A stretch of 64,000 bases of DNA from Alcaligenes faecalis (lineage in GTDB: Bacteria > Pseudomonadota > Gammaproteobacteria > Burkholderiales > Burkholderiaceae_B). Below the pieces are notes generated by a model. It had not been told where the DNA came from. It did no database searches and saw nothing but the letters and a program-made list of their open reading frames with translations. Location of the stretch: the NCBI RefSeq assembly GCF_005311025.1, contig NZ_CP031747.1:3507860-3571859 (forward strand), read 5' to 3'. This document shows, in pieces, positions 7,511 to 17,312 of this stretch. The translations under genes and the position numbers were made by a program. Every line of letters begins with the position of its first letter. Within the stretch, counting starts at the first letter, position 1.

Positions 7511-7969
7511 ATGATTGCCTTGATTCAACGGGTACGCCAGGCCCAGGTCGATATTGAAAACCAAACTGTCGCAAAAATTGGCGCAGGCATGGCCGTTCTG
7601 GTCTGTGCCGAGCACGGTGACACCCGCGAGCAAGCCACACGCTTGCTGGATAAATTGCTGGCCCTGCGCATTTTCTCGGACGAGCAAGGCAAGATGAACC
7701 TGAACTTGCAGCAAGCCGGTGGTCAGCTATTACTGGTTAGCCAGTTCACCCTGGCGGCCGATACGCGCAAGGGCAACCGTCCAGGATTCAGCCGCGCTGC
7801 GCCCCCTGCAATCAGCCAGCCCTTGTTTGACGAGCTGGTAGCCATGGCCCGCACCCGGCTGCCTGATACCCAGTGCGGCGTATTTGGTGCCGATATGCAA
7901 TTGAGCCTGACCAACGATGGGCCAGTCACGATTCCCATACATATTGCGCCCGACACAGACCCAAGCTGA
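7511..7969 (+). CDS. dtd: D-aminoacyl-tRNA deacylase
   Basis: Cytosolic proofreading enzyme that hydrolyses D-aminoacyl-tRNAs, 152 residues, normal for Dtd. The diagnostic SQFTLAADTRKGNRPGFSRAAPP motif lies at about residues 77-99, and the second signature NDGPVT (cross-subunit Gly-cisPro motif) is near the C-terminus. The N-terminus MIALIQRVRQAQVDI is typical. It begins 15 bases after the SMR gene. Confidence 0.96.
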   Translation: MIALIQRVRQAQVDIENQTVAKIGAGMAVLVCAEHGDTREQATRLLDKLLALRIFSDEQGKMNLNLQQAGGQLLLVSQFTLAADTRKGNRPGFSRAAPPAISQPLFDELVAMARTRLPDTQCGVFGADMQLSLTNDGPVTIPIHIAPDTDPS

Positions 7970-8087
7970 CGATTGCCTTAAAGAGGCTCCATCCCTATAA
8001 TTGCGCAGGGTGTTTTGCTGGCATGGTGCAGCAAGGCAGGTTAATTACATACGCAAGGTCGGGCCGCCTTGTGGAGATTTGCCGACC

Positions 8088-9452
8088 ATGTCCCACCCTT
8101 CTTCCGGTGCGCCTTTGCCGCGCGCCCATGTTCTGACCCGCCAGTTGCAAGCCCAATTGCAACGCCTCCTGCATATCGAGGCCCTGGGCGGTGTGGTCTT
8201 GTTGATGGCTGCCGCCATAGCCCTGATCTGGGCCAACTCTTCATTTGCCGATAGCTATTCTGCCCTGTGGCACACCCAAGTGACCTTGGAGCTGGGCTCC
8301 TGGCGTTTCTCGCAAGATCTGCATTTTTGGGTCAACGATATTCTGATGACCTTGTTCTTCCTGGTTGTCGGGATGGAGATCCGCCGCGAGATCCATGACG
8401 GTGCCCTGTCCGACTGGCGCTCGGCCATGCTGCCTATCTGTGCTGCCCTGTCCGCCATCACCCTGCCCGCGCTGATCTACGCCGCCATGAATCCCGACCC
8501 GAAGGTGCTGATGGGTTGGGCCATTCCGACTGCCACCGATATTGCCTTCGCAGTGGGTGTGCTGGCCTTGCTGGGCCGCTCCCTGCCCCCCAGCTTGCGG
8601 GTGTTTTTGCTGGCGCTGGCCATTATTGATGACCTGGTCGCCATCCTGATCATTGCCTTCTTCTACTCGGGCGGCCTGGACTACAGCGCCTTCCTGATTG
8701 CAGCCGTTGGTATTGTGGCCGTCCTGGGTCTGCAAAAAATGGGTATAGGCTCGGCCTGGGCCTATGTCGTTCCCGGTGCGATCCTGTGGTTTGGCTTGTT
8801 GAAGACAGGTGCTCACCCCACACTGGCCGGTGTGGTTCTGGGCATGATGAGCCCTGTGCGCGCCCTGCCCTTGCCTCGCAAGGCCCGTCACCTGAATCTG
8901 GAACTGGCCACCAAACTGGAAAGCCAGCATGACACCCACGAAGTCATGCACACGCTGCAGAAAATGCAGTTGGCTCAACGCGAGATTCTGCCTCCGGTCC
9001 AGCGTATTCCTGCACTGCTGCATCCCTGGGTAGCGTTCATCATCATGCCGGTGTTTGCGCTGGCCAATGCCGGGGTCAGCCTGAATGGTCTGGACCTGAA
9101 TGCCGCCGGTGCACAAAGCGCCCTGTTTGGTGTGGCGATTGCCCTGATTGTGGGCAAGCCCCTGGGCGTCTTGCTGGGCACCTGGTTGCCCGTACGCTTG
9201 GGGCTATGTACCCTGCCTGCCGGCATGGATTGGGCCGGCGTCACCCTGATTGGTTTGCTGGCCGGTATTGGCTTTACCATGTCCATCTTTGTGGCCAACC
9301 TGGCCTTTGCCGAGCCCGTTTTGCTGGATGCTGCCAAGCTGGGCGTTCTGTGTGGCTCTTTGGCGTCCGCCGTTCTGGGCTTGGCGTGGGGCCTGATTGT
9401 GCGTCGTCGCTATCAGCAGTCTGCCCGCCAGGCAGCTTATAGCCAGGCATAA
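8088..9452 (+). CDS. nhaA: Na+/H+ antiporter NhaA
   Basis: Inner-membrane antiporter exporting Na+ or Li+ in exchange for protons, 454 residues. Landmarks: [13 protein letters not shown], the [11 protein letters not shown] segment with the helix-IV Asp, the paired aspartates of the ion site in [19 protein letters not shown], and [13 protein letters not shown] near the C-terminus. I start at ATG 8088; a GTGGAG lies about 11 bases upstream, and an upstream frame to 8001 adds a stretch unlike any NhaA. It ends in a strong bidirectional terminator. Confidence 0.96.
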   Translation: MSHPSSGAPLPRAHVLTRQLQAQLQRLLHIEALGGVVLLMAAAIALIWANSSFADSYSALWHTQVTLELGSWRFSQDLHFWVNDILMTLFFLVVGMEIRREIHDGALSDWRSAMLPICAALSAITLPALIYAAMNPDPKVLMGWAIPTATDIAFAVGVLALLGRSLPPSLRVFLLALAIIDDLVAILIIAFFYSGGLDYSAFLIAAVGIVAVLGLQKMGIGSAWAYVVPGAILWFGLLKTGAHPTLAGVVLGMMSPVRALPLPRKARHLNLELATKLESQHDTHEVMHTLQKMQLAQREILPPVQRIPALLHPWVAFIIMPVFALANAGVSLNGLDLNAAGAQSALFGVAIALIVGKPLGVLLGTWLPVRLGLCTLPAGMDWAGVTLIGLLAGIGFTMSIFVANLAFAEPVLLDAAKLGVLCGSLASAVLGLAWGLIVRRRYQQSARQAAYSQA

Positions 9453-9465
9453 ACAGCCAGACATC

Positions 9466-9504
9466 AAACAAACAGGCCCACGCTAGCGTGGGCCTGTTTG
9501 TTTT
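9466..9504. terminator. Bidirectional terminator between nhaA and the CnbZ-like gene
   Basis: A perfect stem (AAACAGGCCCACGC region against its complement) with TAGC loop, flanked by A-rich and T-rich sides, so it works for both converging genes. Confidence 0.9.
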
Positions 9505-9517
9505 AGGGGCTGATCAA

Positions 9518-10279
9518 TTAATCAATAGTCAGCACGCGTTCGTTCAGGATACGGCGGCAATCCATTTCAAACTCCAGATCCTTGACGGGAGGACGGGCCA
9601 GGTGCCAGCCCAAGCCATGGTTGATCGCACCGCGCTGAGCCAGTTCAGTAGCCATGAAAGGATGCAGATTGTGCACCGTGTACGCATGGGTGGCCGTCGT
9701 GTCAGCCCATTCATGGCCCAACACTTCCAGACGACGCTCCATTTCACCCAGAACCCATTGCGCCTTCTGCAACAGCCCTTCAGGCGACACGTCCTGGTAG
9801 GCCACAATGCTCTCTATATAGTCGTCGGGCGTTTCGGGGACTTCGCAGCTGCCTGCGATCACAAAGGTGGCTTCTTCAATATCGGTTTCCACCGTGTAGC
9901 TGAAAGCGTAAAAACTGGGCTCGGCAGGTGCGCCTACCAGCGGCGACACGTTGCTGCGGGCGACCGGATTATGCTTGCCTTTGACCAGGCCCCACTCTTT
10001 CAGCGTTTCCAGATACAGCTCATTGAACTTGTTGAAGTCGCTGTCGCTAACTGGCTCGGGCGAGCGCAGCTCGCAGGCGCACAAGGCTGTCAAGGGACGC
10101 TCTTCTGCTTCCAGCACGGCCTGAATCAAGTCAAAACCTTCTTTCAGTGGCACGGGGGCAGAAAACACGACCCGGCAGATCTCGTAACCAGGCTGAGCGG
10201 CCACCCCGCCCGAAAAGCGGTTCACGCCGGTCGGAATGAAGCGGTAGTTGCCTTTGTCAAAATTAATCGCATTGCTCAT
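9518..10279 (-). CDS. RidA-superfamily-like protein, possibly CnbZ-type deaminase
   Basis: A soluble protein of 253 residues with no membrane segments. Recognisable stretches are RPLTALCACELRSPEPVSD, NPVARSNVSPLV and PSFYAFSYTV. They remind me of the tandem YjgF/RidA-like proteins annotated as 2-amino-5-chloromuconate deaminase (CnbZ), a family that is widespread and whose physiological substrate is probably not the chlorinated one. I cannot verify that match here, and no other catabolic genes adjoin, so the enzyme activity is open. The ATG at 10279 follows AGGAACAACC. A hairpin leader and a possible promoter are upstream; the gene converges with nhaA at a shared terminator. Confidence 0.6.
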   Translation of the reverse strand: MSNAINFDKGNYRFIPTGVNRFSGGVAAQPGYEICRVVFSAPVPLKEGFDLIQAVLEAEERPLTALCACELRSPEPVSDSDFNKFNELYLETLKEWGLVKGKHNPVARSNVSPLVGAPAEPSFYAFSYTVETDIEEATFVIAGSCEVPETPDDYIESIVAYQDVSPEGLLQKAQWVLGEMERRLEVLGHEWADTTATHAYTVHNLHPFMATELAQRGAINHGLGWHLARPPVKDLEFEMDCRRILNERVLTID

Positions 10280-10308
10280 GGTTGTTCCTGATCGTGTAGT
10301 GGGCCTTG

Positions 10309-10375
10309 GCCCGCCGGGGTCGAGTCGCCGTTATGCGGCAAAGCGGGCACTATAGCACCCTCTGAACCGTCTCAA
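10309..10375 (-). promoter_or_regulatory. Possible promoter and hairpin leader of the CnbZ-like gene
   Basis: On the minus strand TTGAGA (10375-10370) and TATAGT (10354-10349) are spaced by 15 bases. Immediately downstream lies an inverted repeat GCCCGC/GCGGGC (10309-10348) with a nested GCCG/CGGC hairpin, in the 5' leader. The spacing is short, so this is a candidate only. Confidence 0.4.
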
Positions 10376-10762
10376 GTTCGGTGCAGGGGCACAAGCCTCA
10401 CCTTAACAGCACAAATCATTTTTTTGCGCATCATTGCAATCGCTTTGACTTCCAGCGCAGACCTCCCTACGATGGCGATATTCTTCATCACGCTGAGTTT
10501 CAGCTTGGTAGTGCACTGAGCGGTTCTATGGGTAAATCATGGATCGATTCACAGACATACTTAGACCACAGCATCAGCAATTTCCCAGACAAAATGCAGC
10601 GGCCTGGCGTTTCCTGCGCCCGGCTTGGGAAGCACGTATCCGCAAAGAACGCTATCCTAGCGAGTTTCGTGCGAACTGAGCCGGTTCGCTTTACGGTCTG
10701 TTGGCCCGGTGCCAACCTCCTGAACTCAAGACCCTGTACCTGCACGCCCACTGGAGTATTGC
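10376..10762. other. Intergenic region upstream of mgtE, no gene seen
   Basis: Nearly 400 bases before mgtE. Open frames here on both strands lack ribosome-binding sites and protein character. A long 5' leader would suit a magnesium-responsive gene, but I cannot fold a convincing known riboswitch from it. Confidence 0.4.
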
Positions 10763-12103
10763 ATGTCCACGCATCCATCAACTGAGCTACTTGGCCCCCA
10801 AACCCCGATTGCCGATATTGTTCTGGCCCTGAATCAGCTGGAGCAAGGCCCCGCGCTGCTCGCTGCCCAGGAGCTGGATAACGAACGTCTGCAAGCCTTG
10901 CTGGAAGTGCCGGAGTTGCGTTGGGCCAGTGCGCTCTTGATGGAGCTGACACGTCCCGAACGCCTGCCAGTGCTGGAGCAACTGGCCGAAGACCGAATGG
11001 CCGACTTGCTGCAAGACCTGGACCATGAAGACCAGGAGCAGATTCTTGGCCGCCTGACCCAGCGCACCCGCACCTCCATCATGCGTCTGATGCACTATCC
11101 GGCAGACACAGCCGGCGGCATCATGACTACCGAGTTTCTGCAAGTGCCCATGAGCTGGAATGTGGCACAAACCTTGCAGCACATTCGGGAAGTGGAAAGT
11201 ACCCGCGAAACGGTCTATGCCATCTATGTGATCAACGACAAGCAACAACTGCAATTTGTGGTGCCTTTGCGCAAGCTGGTGTGCGCCGACCCGCAGGCGG
11301 CCCTGACCGAGTTGTGGAGTGGCGACAGCCCCATTGCCGTGCAGGCCCTGACGGACAAGGAGGCCGTGGCCCAACTGATACGCCGCCACGACTTTCTGGC
11401 CATTCCAGTGGTGGACGAGGCCAATGCCATCATCGGCATTGTGACGGTAGACGACGTGATCGACGCCCTGATGGACGAGGCCGCCGAAGACATGAACCGC
11501 TTCGGGGGTGCCGAACATATTGGCAAACCCTATCTGCAAGCGGGCTTTAGCACCATGATTCGCAAACGGGGAGGCTGGCTGGCCATTCTGTTCCTGGGTG
11601 AAATGCTGACCGCCAGTGCCATGCAGTACTACGAAATACAGCTGGAAAAGGCCGTGGTCCTGGCCATGTTCATTCCCTTGATCATGAGCTCCGGCGGTAA
11701 CTCCGGCTCGCAGGCCACTTCCTTGCTGATCCGCGGTCTGGCCCTGGGTGAAGTCCGGGTGCGCGACTGGTGGCGTGTCCTGCTGCGCGAATTACCCGTG
11801 GGTCTGGTGCTGGGCACCATGTTGGGGGCGATCGGCTTTATTCGTATCGAAATCTGGCAACACCTGGGCCTGTACGACTATGGCGAGCACTCCTTGCTGA
11901 TTGCCTTCACCATCTGGCTGGCTCTGGTTGGCATTGTGACGTTCGGTTCTTGTATTGGCTCCATGCTGCCCTTCATCTTGCAGCGCGTCGGTTTTGACCC
12001 GGCCAGTGCCTCGGCACCCCTGGTGGCCACGCTGGTGGACGTGCTCGGTTTGGTGATTTACTTCTCCGTGGCCGCGATGTTGCTGACAGGAACCTTGCTC
12101 TAG
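10763..12103 (+). CDS. mgtE: Magnesium transporter MgtE
   Basis: Mg2+-gated magnesium channel of the inner membrane, 446 residues. Order of parts: N-terminal superhelical MgtE domain (about 20-130), two CBS domains (about 135-255, ending in IIGIVTVDDVIDALMDEAAEDM, the metal-sensing linker to the plug helix), then five transmembrane helices (about 285-446) with PLIMSSGGNSGSQATSLLIRGLALGE, the pore signature, and FGSCIGSMLPFI. The acidic residues of the CBS-plug interface are present. The start is the only ATG before the MgtE domain. No terminator was seen, and the following signalling gene is 160 bases away. Confidence 0.96.
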   Translation: MSTHPSTELLGPQTPIADIVLALNQLEQGPALLAAQELDNERLQALLEVPELRWASALLMELTRPERLPVLEQLAEDRMADLLQDLDHEDQEQILGRLTQRTRTSIMRLMHYPADTAGGIMTTEFLQVPMSWNVAQTLQHIREVESTRETVYAIYVINDKQQLQFVVPLRKLVCADPQAALTELWSGDSPIAVQALTDKEAVAQLIRRHDFLAIPVVDEANAIIGIVTVDDVIDALMDEAAEDMNRFGGAEHIGKPYLQAGFSTMIRKRGGWLAILFLGEMLTASAMQYYEIQLEKAVVLAMFIPLIMSSGGNSGSQATSLLIRGLALGEVRVRDWWRVLLRELPVGLVLGTMLGAIGFIRIEIWQHLGLYDYGEHSLLIAFTIWLALVGIVTFGSCIGSMLPFILQRVGFDPASASAPLVATLVDVLGLVIYFSVAAMLLTGTLL

Positions 12104-12265
12104 CCATGAATTTTTTTGTTGAATCCATACAAAAAAGCGCACAGTAAGAGACAAACTCGGTAACCTATCCGAATTTCACCGTTACATTCCCTCTGGCAGG
12201 CAGGGGGAGCCTGACACATTTCGTCTAACTTGGCCCCCTATGGGCCGCTTCGGACATCAGCACCT

Positions 12266-15232
12266 ATGCGGATACTCGACCAGTTCTTCATCAGTGCAGA
12301 CCAGATGGCTCCCTTTTTGGTTGGTAGCTATAACAGTGGTCTGGTCATCCTGTCGCTACTGGTTGCCATCTTCTCCTCGGGCATGGCCTTGCAAACGGCC
12401 CATATTGCCCGCATGGCTGATTTGCGCATACACCGCCAGATTGCCATTTGTACGGGTGCCATCGCCCTGGGCGGTGGCATCTGGACCATGCACTTTATTG
12501 GCATGTTGGCGTTTGAACTTTGCACCAGCGTCCATTACGACCCGGCCATCACCATGTTGTCGGTTCTGCCCAGCGTAGGGGCATCCTGGGTCGCCCTGCA
12601 AATTCTCTCGCAAGCCCGTGTACAACGCTCGCACCTGATTGTGGGCGGTATTTTGGTGGGTCTGGGTATAGGCACCATGCATTACAGTGGCATGGCTGCC
12701 ATGCGTATGGCGCCGGTGCTGCGCTATGAGCCCATCACCTTCTTCCTGTCGATTGTGCTGGCTGTGGTACTGGCCACGCTGGCCTTGTGGATACGCTTTC
12801 GCTTGCATCGCACCCGCCTGACCTTGCTGCAACGCGTGGTCATCAGCGGCATTGTGCTGGGCCTGGCCATTTCCGGCATGCACTATACCGGCATGGCGGC
12901 CGCCCGATTTATAGGCCAGACCACACCGCCCGATGACATGATCATCTTCAACAGCACCTTTGCCTCCATGGTGCTGTCCACCTTCACCATTACAGTGACG
13001 GTACTGGTGACCGCGGCCAACGGCCTGCTGCGCTACCGCCAGTTGTTCTTGAAGATGGAAGAAAGCGAATCGCATAACCGGGCCATTGTGGATACGGCGA
13101 TTGACGGCATTATTACCATCAACAGCCACGGCACCATTCTGGACTTCAACCATTCAGCCGAACGCCTGTTTGGCTGGAAGGCTGGCGAGGTGCTGGGGCG
13201 CAATGTGAACATGCTGATGCCCGAGCCGGACCGCTCGCGCCACGACAGCTATCTGTCCAATTATTTACGCACCAACGACCCAAAAATTATTGGCGTAGGC
13301 CGGGATGTCACCGGTTTGCGCAAGGATGGCAGCTTGCTGCCGATGCGCCTGGCCGTAGGCAAGGTACGCCAGCCGGGTGACCCGCTGTTTGTCGGTTTTG
13401 TCACTGACATGAGCCGCTACAAGGCACTGACCGAATCCCTGCGTCAAAGTGCGGAAAAAGCCGAGCAGGCAGCCCAGGCCAAGACGGCTTTTCTGGCCAA
13501 TATGAGCCATGAAATCCGTACCCCGCTCAACGCGATTATTGGCTTTAGCGACTTGATGCTGAATGATCAGATCAATGCGCAGCAAAACAAGCACCTTGCC
13601 ATCATCAACCAGTCCGCCCACTCCTTGCTGGCTTTGCTGAACGACATTCTGGATACCACCAAGCTGGAACGCGGCTCGGTCGAGCTGGAGCAAGTGGATT
13701 TTTCGCTGATTGAATTGTGCAATCAGGTCGTGGCCTCCTTGCGTTTGGCAGCGGATGCCAAGAACCTGGAGTTCCGTCTGAACCATGCGCCCGAGCTGCA
13801 TCAGTTTTACAAGGGCGACCCGATGCGGATTCAGCAGGTGCTGAACAACCTGATCGGCAATGCCATCAAGTTCACCCAAAGCGGAGCGGTGCATGTGGAT
13901 GTCAATCCCGAACCAGGGCGCAATACCGTCTCCATCCGCGTCACGGACACCGGCATTGGCATGACTCCTGAGCAGTTGCGCCATGTGTTCACCCCTTTTA
14001 CACAGGCCGATGTATCCATCAGCCGCCGTTTTGGCGGTACCGGCCTGGGCGTATCCATTGCCCGCCAGTTGGTGGATCTGATGGGCGGCACGCTGAAGGT
14101 TGAAAGTACCCTGGGCGTGGGCAGCGTCTTTGAAGTCCGTATTCCCCTGGAACCGGGTAAAGAACCCAGCCTGAGCCCGGACGATCAGCCCGTGCCCCGC
14201 CTGCCGCCGCTGCGCATTCTGGTGGCCGATGACATCAGCCTGAATCAGGAACTGCTGACCTTGGCCCTGGAGCAGCACGGACACTCCGTGACAGCGGCCG
14301 ACAACGGTCACAAAGTGCTGGAGCTGCTGTCCAAAGAAGATTTTGATGTGGCCTTGCTGGATGTGCACATGCCCGAGATGGACGGTCTGGAAACCGCCCG
14401 CCGGTGGCGCGAACAGGAGCGCCGTGAAGCGCGTCTGCCTTTGCCTCTGATTGCGCTGACTGCCAGTGTCATGGAGTCCGACCGTCATGCGGCCCAGGAG
14501 GCCGGCATGAATGGCTTTGCCACCAAACCGCTGGATCTGCCTTCTTTGCTGCAAGAAATTGCCATGGTGATGGGTCTGCCCCCCACTGGTCCCCTGGAGC
14601 ACAGCGTCGAACCACAAGAGAACAGCCTGATCGATTGGGAGTTGGGCCTGAGCCTGTGGGGTTCCCAGGTCCGTCTGCGCCGCGCTCTGCTGAGCTTTCT
14701 GTCTGACCTGCATACCCGCTACCCACTCGATGAAATCAAGCAGGCATCCCCGAACTGGGAAATTGTGCTGGGCAGCCTGCATGGCATTCGCGGCACCGCC
14801 GGCAATCTGGGCCTGCCCCAAGTGTCTGCCCTCAGCGCCGAGCTGGAAGAAAAAATTCGTCGTGGTCAAACTCGCCAGATGCGTCGCCGTATTGAACAGT
14901 TGCAGGAAATGTTCAACCGCATCGTTCAAGAACTTAGCCACAACGGCCCACCGACTCCTTATTCAGACCCTCAACACGTCGTGGTGCATACCCCAGACGT
15001 TGCCTTGAACCATCTCCACATTCTGCATAGCAGCGTCTTGCTCAACGAGCTGGATGAGCCTGCCTTGCAAGTGGTCTGTCAGTATCTGGAAAGCACAGGG
15101 CAAACCGATACCCTGAATGATCTTAATAAAACCATCGACGTGTTCGACTTTGCTCAAGCCAGCCTGATCCTGTCCAAGCTGATCAAAGACCTGAATGCGA
15201 GCTTGGCCAAGGATCCGCCACGCCATGAATGA
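12266..15232 (+). CDS. MHYT-PAS hybrid sensor histidine kinase with receiver and HPt domains
   Basis: A 988-residue membrane phosphorelay kinase. Domains in order: an MHYT sensor of seven membrane helices with three copies of the motif (MHFIGM, MHYSGM, MHYTGM) proposed to bind a metal and sense gas or redox state; a PAS domain (about 275-390); HisKA with His415 in NMSHEIRTPLN; HATPase with LNNLIGNAIKFT, DTGIGM and GGTGLGVSIA; a receiver with Asp699 in LLDVHMPEMDG; and an HPt domain with His839 in LHGIRGTAGNLG. About 100 further residues follow. I use ATG 12266; a TTG 36 bases upstream is possible. It overlaps the next gene by eight bases, so the HPt most likely phosphorylates the HD-GYP regulator. 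Confidence 0.95.
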   Translation: MRILDQFFISADQMAPFLVGSYNSGLVILSLLVAIFSSGMALQTAHIARMADLRIHRQIAICTGAIALGGGIWTMHFIGMLAFELCTSVHYDPAITMLSVLPSVGASWVALQILSQARVQRSHLIVGGILVGLGIGTMHYSGMAAMRMAPVLRYEPITFFLSIVLAVVLATLALWIRFRLHRTRLTLLQRVVISGIVLGLAISGMHYTGMAAARFIGQTTPPDDMIIFNSTFASMVLSTFTITVTVLVTAANGLLRYRQLFLKMEESESHNRAIVDTAIDGIITINSHGTILDFNHSAERLFGWKAGEVLGRNVNMLMPEPDRSRHDSYLSNYLRTNDPKIIGVGRDVTGLRKDGSLLPMRLAVGKVRQPGDPLFVGFVTDMSRYKALTESLRQSAEKAEQAAQAKTAFLANMSHEIRTPLNAIIGFSDLMLNDQINAQQNKHLAIINQSAHSLLALLNDILDTTKLERGSVELEQVDFSLIELCNQVVASLRLAADAKNLEFRLNHAPELHQFYKGDPMRIQQVLNNLIGNAIKFTQSGAVHVDVNPEPGRNTVSIRVTDTGIGMTPEQLRHVFTPFTQADVSISRRFGGTGLGVSIARQLVDLMGGTLKVESTLGVGSVFEVRIPLEPGKEPSLSPDDQPVPRLPPLRILVADDISLNQELLTLALEQHGHSVTAADNGHKVLELLSKEDFDVALLDVHMPEMDGLETARRWREQERREARLPLPLIALTASVMESDRHAAQEAGMNGFATKPLDLPSLLQEIAMVMGLPPTGPLEHSVEPQENSLIDWELGLSLWGSQVRLRRALLSFLSDLHTRYPLDEIKQASPNWEIVLGSLHGIRGTAGNLGLPQVSALSAELEEKIRRGQTRQMRRRIEQLQEMFNRIVQELSHNGPPTPYSDPQHVVVHTPDVALNHLHILHSSVLLNELDEPALQVVCQYLESTGQTDTLNDLNKTIDVFDFAQASLILSKLIKDLNASLAKDPPRHE

Positions 15233-16241
15233 ATTTACCTCACCGCGCCCCACCCTCTTGCTCATCGATGACGAGCCCGCCAATCTGCAGATTCTGCGCC
15301 ATACGCTGCAACAGGATTTCCGGCTGCTCTTTGCCAAAGATGGCATCAAGGCGCTGGAGCTGGCACAACGGGATCTACCGGACCTGATCTTGCTGGACAT
15401 CATGATGCCGCAAATGTCGGGTTACGAAGTCTGTAGAGCCTTGAAGGCCGACCTTAAAACCCGCCACATACCCGTTGTTTTTGTAACCGCACTCTCGCAG
15501 CCGCAGGATGAGCAAATGGGGCTGGACATGGGGGCGGTGGACTACATCTCCAAACCCTTTAACCCGGCGATTCTGAAGGCACGCATACGCAACCATCTGT
15601 CCTTGGTACAAATGCAGGAACTGCGCGACAGCCGCCTGCAGATTATCCGTTGCCTGGGGACAGCGGCCGAATACAAGGACAACGAAGTTGGCCGCCACGT
15701 CATCCGCATGAGCCACTACACGCGCATTCTGGCCCATTGGCTGGGTTACTCCAGCGAAGCGGCCGACGAACTGCTGCACGCCGCGCCCATGCACGATATT
15801 GGCAAAATCGGCATCCCGGATTCCATCCTGCAAAAACCCGGCAAGCTAACACCCGAAGAATGGGAAATCATGCGTACGCACACCTTGATTGGCGCCCGCA
15901 TTATTGGCCAGCACTCGCATGGTTTGTTAAAACTGGCACGCACGATCGCGCTGTATCACCATGAAAAATGGGATGGCAGTGGCTATCCCTACGGTTTAAA
16001 AGGCGAGAATATCCCCCTGCCCGCCCGCATCGTGGCGGTGGCCGATGTGTTTGATGCCTTGGCCAGTGAGCGGCCCTATAAGAAAGCCTGGAGTGTAGAG
16101 CGCTGCATCAACTATCTGCGCGAACAATCCGGCCAGCACTTTGACCCGCAACTGATCGCCCTGCTGGACAAATGCCTGCCTGAAATGCTGCATATCAAAG
16201 AAAAATGGGCCGACGATCCCCAACTGATGGCAAAGACCTGA
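15225..16241 (+). CDS. Response regulator with HD-GYP c-di-GMP phosphodiesterase domain
   Basis: A 338-residue cytosolic response regulator. The receiver domain (about 8-125) carries the phosphoacceptor in LILLDIMMPQMSGYEV and Lys in YISKPFN. The output is a complete HD-GYP domain: MHDIGKIGIPD (HD motif), then HHEKWDGSGYPYGLKGENIPLPARIVAVADVFDAL with the GYP motif and the further metal ligands. HD-GYP proteins hydrolyse c-di-GMP to GMP or pGpG. The ATG lies inside the end of the hybrid kinase gene, indicating coupled translation of a sensor-effector pair that would lower c-di-GMP on stimulation. Confidence 0.95.
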   Translation: MNEFTSPRPTLLLIDDEPANLQILRHTLQQDFRLLFAKDGIKALELAQRDLPDLILLDIMMPQMSGYEVCRALKADLKTRHIPVVFVTALSQPQDEQMGLDMGAVDYISKPFNPAILKARIRNHLSLVQMQELRDSRLQIIRCLGTAAEYKDNEVGRHVIRMSHYTRILAHWLGYSSEAADELLHAAPMHDIGKIGIPDSILQKPGKLTPEEWEIMRTHTLIGARIIGQHSHGLLKLARTIALYHHEKWDGSGYPYGLKGENIPLPARIVAVADVFDALASERPYKKAWSVERCINYLREQSGQHFDPQLIALLDKCLPEMLHIKEKWADDPQLMAKT

Positions 16242-16342
16242 ACCGATTGGCCCGATAAGCAGCAGGTGGGCCAGGTCCCGCGCTCCTCAGCCCTGCGGGC
16301 TTGTCTTACAATGACGGCTTTACTATCTACCCCCGCTTCTAC

Positions 16343-16873
16343 ATGGCCGCTTTGCGTATTCGCCAAGTCCGACTTCATAAAAAACTGTCTCTGCGCAAGC
16401 TGGCCGAGCTTGCCCAAGTCTCCCCCGGCCTGATCAGCCAGGTGGAACGCGGTTTGACCCAACCCAGTCTGGATACCCTGCGCCAAATTGCACGTGCGCT
16501 GGATACGCCCTTGTTTTCCCTGCTGGATGACAATGTGGAGCAAGTGGCGGTGGTGCGCCAGAACGAGCGCATGAGCATTCAATCCGCTTCGGGCGTGCAG
16601 TACCAGCGGGTGTCACCGGGCTTTGGCAGTATTGAAATGCTGGCGGGCTTCTTGCCGCCGGGAGGAAGCTCGGTCGGGCAGCGCTGGAGCCACCCTGCCG
16701 AGGAATGTGTGCTGGTGACGGAAGGCCAGCTGCTGGTCGATGTAGGGGATGATCAGCACTGTCTGCAAACGGGCGATAGCTGTTATTTCAACTCCAGCCT
16801 GCCCCATGCCTACCGCAATCCTTACGACACGGATGTGCGCTTTATTGTGGCGATCACCCCACCCAGCTATTAA
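16343..16873 (+). CDS. XRE-type regulator with C-terminal cupin domain
   Basis: Transcription regulator of 176 residues: an N-terminal helix-turn-helix (IRQVRLHKKLSLRKLAELAQVSPGLISQVERG) followed by a cupin (about 100-175, SHPAEECVLVTEGQLLVDVGD...GDSCYFNSSLPHAYRNP), which in this family binds small metabolites such as amino acids or polyamines. ATG 16343 is preferred to a TTG at 16301; ribosome-binding sequence is weak in both. The gene faces the SRPBCC-aminotransferase-MFS operon tail to tail, with ten bases between stops, making it the likely regulator of that operon. Confidence 0.93.
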   Translation: MAALRIRQVRLHKKLSLRKLAELAQVSPGLISQVERGLTQPSLDTLRQIARALDTPLFSLLDDNVEQVAVVRQNERMSIQSASGVQYQRVSPGFGSIEMLAGFLPPGGSSVGQRWSHPAEECVLVTEGQLLVDVGDDQHCLQTGDSCYFNSSLPHAYRNPYDTDVRFIVAITPPSY

Positions 16874-16882
16874 GCACGAGCA

Positions 16883-17299
16883 CTAGGCGGCGCTGTGCAG
16901 CTGGGCCTGGATCAGATCCAGCTCGGTTTCATGGCAACGCTGCAAACGTAGCCAGCGGTTTTCATCCATGTCTGCACCGCGTGTCGCCAGCATGATCAAA
17001 ATGCAGGAATTCTGATCCAGCGGCTGCACCATGGCGCTGATGCGCGGGGTACGTTGCGTGGCGCTACCTACCCAATAGCGAATCAGCCCTTGCTCGGCCA
17101 GAATCTCCACGCTGACATGGGTTTGGCCACCATCAAACAAGGACGTCCCCACCACCAGGCCAGGCTCCACCGTTTCGGTGTCAAAGCAGCCCAGGGACCA
17201 GCGTCCCAGCGCATCCAGATCCGCCATATAGTCCATCACGACCTTGGCGGATCGTTCGATACGACGGCTGGCCTGATGAGCCCAGGTTTGGCTATCCAT
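16883..17299 (-). CDS. SRPBCC-fold protein of unknown ligand
   Basis: A 138-residue protein with the START/Bet v1-like pattern (SRRIERSAKVVMDYMADLDALGRWSLGCFDTETVEPG...SATQRTPRISAMVQPLDQNSCILIMLATRG), ending in a long C-terminal helix. SRPBCC proteins enclose hydrophobic ligands or act as small enzymes. The start at 17299 follows a very strong ribosome-binding site (AAGGAGGAGGGG); a longer frame to 17464 runs into the upstream gene and is rejected. It is the last gene of the leftward operon with the class V PLP enzyme (13-base gap) and the transporter, so it probably acts on or binds the same substrate. Confidence 0.8.
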   Translation of the reverse strand: MDSQTWAHQASRRIERSAKVVMDYMADLDALGRWSLGCFDTETVEPGLVVGTSLFDGGQTHVSVEILAEQGLIRYWVGSATQRTPRISAMVQPLDQNSCILIMLATRGADMDENRWLRLQRCHETELDLIQAQLHSAA

Positions 17300-17312
17300 A
17301 TCCCCTCCTCCT

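Noticed and set aside
9518..10279. Firm naming as 2-amino-5-chloromuconate deaminase
   Set aside because: The resemblance is from memory of the family style; there are no neighbouring nitroaromatic or chloroaromatic genes to support that reaction.
10376..10762. Magnesium riboswitch before mgtE
   Set aside because: The long leader is tempting, but I could not find the conserved pieces of the M-box, which is also rare in betaproteobacteria.
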